Part shown: piece by piece, positions 14,874 to 18,365 of the stretch | Numbering within the stretch: the first letter of the stretch is position 1 | Layout: each line of letters starts with the position of its first letter | Source: Oscillospiraceae bacterium | Lineage (GTDB): Bacteria; Bacillota; Clostridia; Oscillospirales; Butyricicoccaceae | Length of the DNA stretch: 18,365 bases | Reading direction: 5' to 3' | Assembly (NCBI GenBank): GCA_902797555.1 | Contig: CADBTM010000115.1 | Coordinates: 1 to 18,365 of the forward strand | Notes under the pieces: model-generated | What the model was told of the DNA's origin: nothing | The model's input: only the letters and a program-made list of their open reading frames with translations | The model's database searches: none | Program-made: the position numbers and the translations under genes

Positions 14874-15344
14874 TTATTTTCTTCTTCTGCCGCCCGAACG
14901 CTTGTCGTTTTGAGATTTCAGGTCGGAGATGCGGCTCTCGCTGCTCTGTAAAAAAGCCTTGAGCTTGTTTTCAAAGGATTCGTCCCCTTTGGGCAGCGTG
15001 CTCTGATCCTGGGCAAACTGCAGCTCCCCTGCGCTGGGCTTTGCCGCGCGGGGCGCGGGGGCGGGCTTTGGCGCCGGGCGGGTCGGACGGGGCGCGGGCG
15101 CCTGCTCCTGTGAGAGTGCTTTTTTGATGGACAGATTGATCCGCCCCTGCTGATCGATGGCGACCAGCTTGACGGTGACATCCTGCCCCACCTTCAAAAA
15201 GTTGTTGATATCATCCACATAGGTGCTGGCCACCTCGGAGATATGCACCATTCCGCTTTTGCCCATTGGCAGCTTGACAAAGGCACCGAACTTGGTGATT
15301 CCGGTCACCTTTCCCTCATATACGCCGCCGATCTCTAAATCCAT
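14874..15344 (-). CDS. S1 RNA-binding domain protein (YabR-like)
   Basis: A 156-residue protein with one S1 OB-fold domain at about residues 1-75 (G-x-V-Y-E-G-K-V, F-G-A-F-V-K-L, G-M-V-H-I-S-E, I-N-L-S-I-K), then a Pro/Ala/Arg-rich linker (about 78-103) and a basic tail G-G-R-R-R-K. It probably binds RNA or ribosomes. B. subtilis has the same gene order divIC-yabR, which supports the name. Its ribosome site AGGAGG overlaps the TAG stop of the division gene and lies 13 bases from the ATG, longer than usual, so expression is probably tied to the upstream gene. Confidence 0.9.
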   Translation of the reverse strand: MDLEIGGVYEGKVTGITKFGAFVKLPMGKSGMVHISEVASTYVDDINNFLKVGQDVTVKLVAIDQQGRINLSIKKALSQEQAPAPRPTRPAPKPAPAPRAAKPSAGELQFAQDQSTLPKGDESFENKLKAFLQSSESRISDLKSQNDKRSGGRRRK

Positions 15345-15361
15345 AGAACCGGAAGATCCTC

Positions 15362-15649
15362 CTACTTGCTGGAAATGTCCACAAACACCTGCTCACCCGG
15401 GAACACATACCCCAGCGACTCCCGAGCGATCTTGGCGATATAGTCCTCATTTTCGCCGTCCTTGAGGGCGTCGCTCAGCTCGGCATTGACCAGCTTTTGC
15501 GCATCCAGACGCTGCTGCAGGCTCTCCTGCTCGGCGGCGGTGGCGTTGATCCGGATCTGCAAGTTGACCAAAGTCACGGCGGCATACACCGCGAAAGCGG
15601 CGATAAAGATCTTGGCCAGCAGGCCAACCCGCTTTTTCTTGCGCTTCAT
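15362..15649 (-). CDS. Septum formation initiator, DivIC/FtsB family
   Basis: A 95-residue bitopic cell-division protein. It has a basic cytoplasmic N-terminus (M-K-R-K-K-K-R), a membrane helix at about 9-28, a coiled coil at about 29-60, and the typical tail A-R-E-S-L-G-Y-V-F-P-G-E-Q-V-F. It should join the FtsL-DivIB (FtsQ) complex at the septum. A longer frame from 15688 exists, but AAGGGGGG lies 8 bases before the ATG at 15649 and the helix position fits this start. A perfect consensus promoter lies 63 bases upstream. It forms an operon with the S1-domain gene. Confidence 0.92.
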   Translation of the reverse strand: MKRKKKRVGLLAKIFIAAFAVYAAVTLVNLQIRINATAAEQESLQQRLDAQKLVNAELSDALKDGENEDYIAKIARESLGYVFPGEQVFVDISSK

Positions 15650-15711
15650 CCGGATCCCCCCTTCCCGACAGGTCTGAAAAATGCGCATAAGAATACAGTA
15701 TGCTGATTATC

Positions 15712-15740
15712 ATTATATCGGTTTTCGGGGCAAATGTCAA
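15712..15740 (-). promoter_or_regulatory. Consensus sigma-A promoter of the divIC-S1 operon
   Basis: On the minus strand TTGACA (15735-15740), a 17-base spacer and TATAAT (15712-15717): a perfect match at both boxes. The leader to the ATG at 15649 is about 55 bases. Confidence 0.93.
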
Positions 15741-15770
15741 CGGGAGATTTGATCGAATCGCCCGTTTTTT
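15739..15770 (+). terminator. Hairpin with T run pointing to the plus strand
   Basis: AACGGG-x-GATT (15739-15749) pairs with AATC-x-CCCGTT (15756-15766), followed on the plus strand by six T (15765-15770). Both neighbouring genes run on the minus strand, where the hairpin has no T run. It may stop antisense transcription, or stop the NlpC/P60 transcript only weakly. Confidence 0.5.
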
Positions 15771-15782
15771 CAAACTTTTTTG

Positions 15783-17252
15783 TCAACCTTCCGGCTTTAC
15801 AGGAACCGCCGTGTGAAATCCCACCACCATATGGTTGCCGTCCCCCTTGCAGGACAGCACCGAGGTGACCACCACCGAATTGGCGTTGTAAAAATCGCCG
15901 CTGCCGTCATAGGCATAGACGCCGTGGGTGGAGTGGAGCACAAAGCCCTCCCCTTCCGCTTCGCCGAGGTAAAGGGTCTGGTGTCCCTTCATCACCAAAA
16001 GCGCGCCGGGACGCAGGCTGTGAAGCTGTTCCACTTTCTCCTCCTCCGTCATGCCGTCCAGCGAAATCGCGCCCACCGAGCGCCCCTGCGCCGCGCTGTT
16101 GCGGGGCAGCAGGATGCCCACCGTGCGGTACACGTCCTGTACCAGCGAGGAGCAATCCCACCCGCCGAAGGTGCCGCCCCAGCCATAGCGCCGTCCCAGC
16201 AGCTTGAAGGCCTGGCGGAGCACGTTGGCTTCGGTGTAGGGCAGATAGCCCACCGCCACGTCCTCCCGGGTGGGGATGCGGATGGATACCGTGTTCAGGC
16301 TCCCATCCTCCCCGCGCAGAGGCAGCAGGGCAATATGGCAGTTGTCCCCGGTGGCGTTGTCGGTTTCGGCAGGCTCCTCCAGGGGAAGATGGGTGGACAT
16401 ATCCAGAATCAGCCCGGCGGTCTGCGGCAGATCGGTGCGCTGGTCGGGGATCATGTGCACGCCGGTCACCTGCAAAAAGTCCGCCTCCAGCCGGCTGCGG
16501 TATTCCGTCCACTCCGCGCGGGAACAGAGCGCCGCATCGGCCGCGGCCACCCATCCGGCATAATCGGGCATGCGGACAAAATACCATTCTCCGTCGTTTG
16601 AAACGTGGAGCCGCACAAAGGGCGTCCACACATGGGCGCGGCTCTCGGCGGCCAGATCGTATTCCGTCCGGTCGGGCGCGGAATAGACCGGCAGCGACGA
16701 GGGATAGGCGCGCATCTCGGTGGGTCGCACGGTAAAGCCAAAGGCCAGCGACTGGGCGGTGTTCAACCGGGACAGCGCCATATTTTCCTCAATGTCCTCG
16801 ATATAGGGGCGCAGACTGCCCCCGTCGGTATACGCGGTGGCCGAGGGCGAGCCGTAGCGATCCAGCAGATCGAGCACGGTCTCGTCCTTTACCCCGTCGG
16901 CAAAGGTGTCCAGATCCACCAGATCGGTGCCGGGCGCGGCGATCTGTGCCAGATTGTAGGCGCGGCACTGCTCCGCCGTCATGCAGATCTCCTCCGCGCC
17001 CTCGTCCAGGGCGATCCAAAAGTCGGCCTCGTTCATCTCCGGCCACGCGCCGGTGAGGCGGCTGCGCTGTCCGGTAAGGGTCGGCGCTTCAGGCGCGGCA
17101 GGCTGCTCCTGCACGCTGGGCTGCTCCGCCGGACGGACGGGCTCCACCGGCGGCATCTCTACCGTCGGCTGCACCGCAAGCTCCTGCTGTCCGCAGCCGG
17201 ACAGCCCGATCATCAGCAAAACAATCATCCCCCATGCCGTGATCCGTTTCAT
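15783..17252 (-). CDS. SH3-NlpC/P60 cell-wall hydrolase lipoprotein
   Basis: Probably a membrane-anchored D,L-endopeptidase that cuts peptidoglycan stem peptides. In the 489-residue form, residues 1-20 are a lipoprotein signal (L-S-G-C20), followed by a Pro/Glu-rich linker (about 24-60), an N-terminal region, an SH3-like region (about 180-245), and the NlpC/P60 domain (about 340-470) with catalytic C367 in G-W-D-C-S-S-L and H424 in G-H-Q-T-L-Y-L. The third active-site residue may be H440 or H443. The frame opens at 17315, but the methionines at 17291 and 17288 fall in the -10 box of its promoter, so translation must begin at 17252. Transcription is single-gene as far as seen. Confidence 0.92.
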   Translation of the reverse strand: MKRITAWGMIVLLMIGLSGCGQQELAVQPTVEMPPVEPVRPAEQPSVQEQPAAPEAPTLTGQRSRLTGAWPEMNEADFWIALDEGAEEICMTAEQCRAYNLAQIAAPGTDLVDLDTFADGVKDETVLDLLDRYGSPSATAYTDGGSLRPYIEDIEENMALSRLNTAQSLAFGFTVRPTEMRAYPSSLPVYSAPDRTEYDLAAESRAHVWTPFVRLHVSNDGEWYFVRMPDYAGWVAAADAALCSRAEWTEYRSRLEADFLQVTGVHMIPDQRTDLPQTAGLILDMSTHLPLEEPAETDNATGDNCHIALLPLRGEDGSLNTVSIRIPTREDVAVGYLPYTEANVLRQAFKLLGRRYGWGGTFGGWDCSSLVQDVYRTVGILLPRNSAAQGRSVGAISLDGMTEEEKVEQLHSLRPGALLVMKGHQTLYLGEAEGEGFVLHSTHGVYAYDGSGDFYNANSVVVTSVLSCKGDGNHMVVGFHTAVPVKPEG

Positions 17253-17286
17253 ACGCAGCACCCCCGCCCTTCTGTACTCTCTTTTC

Positions 17287-17315
17287 ATCATACCCCGGAA
17301 CAAGCCTATTGTCAA
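17287..17315 (-). promoter_or_regulatory. Sigma-A promoter of the NlpC/P60 gene
   Basis: On the minus strand TTGACA (17310-17315), 17-base spacer, TATGAT (17287-17292). It lies about 35 bases before the ATG at 17252 and rules out the upstream start codons. Confidence 0.92.
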
Positions 17316-17360
17316 CGAAAGGAAATTATCCCATATTTCAAAAAAAATTGAAAAAAAGAC

Positions 17361-17389
17361 TTGTTTTTTTATTCTGTTTCCGCTATAAT
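17361..17389 (+). promoter_or_regulatory. Sigma-A promoter of the tRNA pair
   Basis: TTGTTT (17361-17366), 17-base spacer, TATAAT (17384-17389). The first tRNA begins 33 bases downstream. Divergent from the NlpC/P60 promoter, with 45 bases between their -35 boxes. Confidence 0.87.
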
Positions 17390-17421
17390 AGAAAAGCCGT
17401 CAGAAATAAGGCGCCAAAAAA

Positions 17422-17498
17422 GGGCCTTTAGCTCAGTTGGTCAGAGCATCCGGCTCATAACCGGACGGTCCCGGGTTCAAGTCCCTGAAGGCCCACCA
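17422..17498 (+). tRNA. tRNA-Met (anticodon CAT), elongator type
   Basis: 77 bases with encoded CCA. The acceptor stem GGGCCTT/AAGGCCC is perfect, the anticodon stem TCCGG/CCGGA encloses loop CTCATAA with CAT at 17456-17458, and TTCAAGT forms the T loop. The G1-C72 pair argues against initiator tRNA. A lysidine-modified tRNA-Ile2 also has CAT, but overall sequence looks like clostridial elongator Met. The T stem CCGGG/CCCTG has one C-T mismatch (17472 and 17486). Confidence 0.93.
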
Positions 17499-17546
17499 TT
17501 TTTTCAGCGGCACAATTTCATATCGTCCATGGTTGGACCACAACAC

Positions 17547-17638
17547 GGAGAAGTCGCGTAGTTGGTCGAGCGCGCACGACTGGAAATCGTGTAGGCCTCA
17601 AAAGGGTCTCGAGAGTTCGAATCTCTCCTTCTCCGCCA
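17547..17638 (+). tRNA. tRNA-Ser (anticodon GGA)
   Basis: 92 bases with encoded CCA. Acceptor GGAGAAG/CTTCTCC, anticodon stem CACGA/TCGTG around loop CTGGAAA with GGA at 17582-17584, a long variable arm as expected for class II tRNA, and T loop TTCGAAT. It follows the tRNA-Met gene by 48 bases, so both share one transcript. Confidence 0.96.
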
Positions 17639-17640
17639 AA

Positions 17641-17691
17641 GCAAAACCCCTTGGAATTACTGGAAACTTCAGTAGTTTCAAGGGGCTTTGC
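17641..17691 (+). terminator. Long imperfect hairpin after the tRNA pair
   Basis: 17647-17662 pairs with 17670-17685 (16 pairs, two G-U) around loop GAAACTT; outer GCAAA/TTTGC adds five more after one mismatch. Only a short T tract follows, so it may be a weak terminator or a processing signal for the tRNA transcript. A second smaller GC hairpin lies at 17770-17785. I see no gene in 17639-17921. Confidence 0.5.
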
Positions 17692-17840
17692 CATTTCCGC
17701 AAAGCCTTGAGCACGACGCTTCGCTGCATTCTGATACATTCCGGATGCTGTAAATCAAAATGAGCAGGCGGGGCCGTTCTGCCCCCTTTGCCCTGCCGGA
17801 GAGATTTATAATTTTTAAGGTATTTTTGCCTCGCTCACTC

Positions 17841-17869
17841 TTGCGCGGCGGGGCTTTCTGCGATACAAT
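17841..17869 (+). promoter_or_regulatory. Probable sigma-A promoter of the thioesterase gene
   Basis: TTGCGC (17841-17846), 17-base spacer, TACAAT (17864-17869), about 52 bases upstream of the ATG at 17922. Confidence 0.7.
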
Positions 17870-17921
17870 CAGAATGAAAACAATCGAAAAAGCTTTTCGT
17901 TTTCTCATCGGGAGGAATCTT

Positions 17922-18365
17922 ATGTACACCATACAGACGCGGGTGGGCTACAGTCAGCTTTCGCCGGAGGGCCGGCTCTCGCTGACTGCCCTGCTGGATC
18001 TTTTTCAGGACTGCGCCACCCTTCATGGGGAGGACAACGGCTTGGGTCTTTCGGTCCTGGAGGGGCGGGGGCTGGCCTGGCTGCTCTCCCGTTGGCGTCT
18101 TCGGCTGAATGCGCCCCTGCCTGTGATCGGGCAGCGGATCGCTGTAGAAACCAGAGCGGTCTCCTGCAGGCTTTCCCTGCTCACCCGTCGCTTCGCCCTC
18201 AAGGATGAATCGGGGCAGGCTTTGGCTGAGGCCGAGGCCCTTTGGGTCCTCACTGACAAGACGCTGCAAAAGCCGGTATCTGCCCTTGCCGCCTGCCAGC
18301 CCTATTTGGAGCCGGCGGATGTACCGCCGCTTTCCGGGCTGCCGCGCAAGGTGCAGCCTGCGGCC
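17922..18365 (+). CDS. Acyl-ACP thioesterase (FatA/PF01643-type), 3' truncated by window edge
   Basis: Releases fatty acids from acyl carrier protein in the cytoplasm. 148 codons are visible with no stop before the window end; the family is about 240-260 residues. The start M-Y-T-I-Q-T-R-V-G-Y-S fits the family, followed by F-Q-D-C-A-T-x-H (28-35), the first hotdog-domain helix pattern, then A-W-L-L-S-R-W-R and a hotdog beta sheet (about 60-112). The second hotdog domain with the usual catalytic residues would lie mostly beyond the window. Ribosome site GGGAGGA (17910-17916) precedes the ATG. I translated this frame directly from the sequence. Confidence 0.88.
   Translation, partial: MYTIQTRVGYSQLSPEGRLSLTALLDLFQDCATLHGEDNGLGLSVLEGRGLAWLLSRWRLRLNAPLPVIGQRIAVETRAVSCRLSLLTRRFALKDESGQALAEAEALWVLTDKTLQKPVSALAACQPYLEPADVPPLSGLPRKVQPAA

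Noticed and set aside
14665..14913. Plus-strand frame of 82 codons across the small RNA
   Set aside because: It runs through two intrinsic terminators, begins before the predicted start site and lacks a ribosome site.
15780..17351. Two plus-strand frames opposite the NlpC/P60 gene
   Set aside because: Antisense shadows; the minus-strand frame has lipobox, catalytic residues and a consensus promoter.
17518..17763. Short frames over tRNA-Ser on both strands
   Set aside because: The minus-strand one contains the well-known false peptide G-E-G-E-I-R-T-L produced by antisense tRNA-Ser; both are artefacts.
17835..18269. Minus-strand frames opposite the thioesterase start
   Set aside because: The plus-strand frame has family motifs, a ribosome site and a promoter.

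Overview
The window looks like a GC-rich Firmicutes chromosome, most likely a gut-type clostridium (Oscillospirales-like). This is inferred from the long-form Hpf, the DivIC-YabR-like gene pair, lipoprotein signals, strong AAGGAGG ribosome sites, and consensus sigma-A promoters with 17-base spacers. No species call is possible from sequence alone.

Bases 1-10943 are the interesting part: a probable locus for taking up and breaking down cyanophycin or related beta-aspartyl peptides. It begins with a peptide ABC transporter: a permease cut by the window edge, a second permease, and a fused double ATPase. Then come a beta-lactamase-fold serine hydrolase and a cytoplasmic cyanophycinase (peptidase S51) that keeps the D-Q-H-F-x2-R-x-R-x2-R substrate-binding pattern. 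After a small inverted membrane-protein gene follow a zinc-dependent M14/aspartoacylase-type hydrolase and a 1110-residue lipoprotein with a second cyanophycinase domain and four tandem C-terminal repeats. The working model is: the surface lipoprotein cuts the polymer, the transporter imports the beta-Asp dipeptides or short oligomers, the cytoplasmic cyanophycinase trims oligomers, and the M14 enzyme (and perhaps the serine hydrolase) splits the dipeptide into amino acids. The enzyme families are read from motifs; the pathway is inference.

Bases 10944-13968 hold a minus-strand operon (RlmL-like RNA methyltransferase, diacylglycerol-kinase-family lipid kinase, left-handed beta-helix transferase-like protein). 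It converges on the lipoprotein gene at a shared bidirectional terminator.

Bases 13969-17315 are minus-strand housekeeping genes: hpf, an S1-domain protein, a DivIC/FtsB-type division protein, and an SH3-NlpC/P60 lipoprotein. A compact candidate small RNA is transcribed on the plus strand between hpf and the S1 gene (about 14697-14828).

Bases 17361-18365 are plus strand: a tRNA-Met(CAT)/tRNA-Ser(GGA) pair with its own promoter, then a truncated acyl-ACP thioesterase gene.
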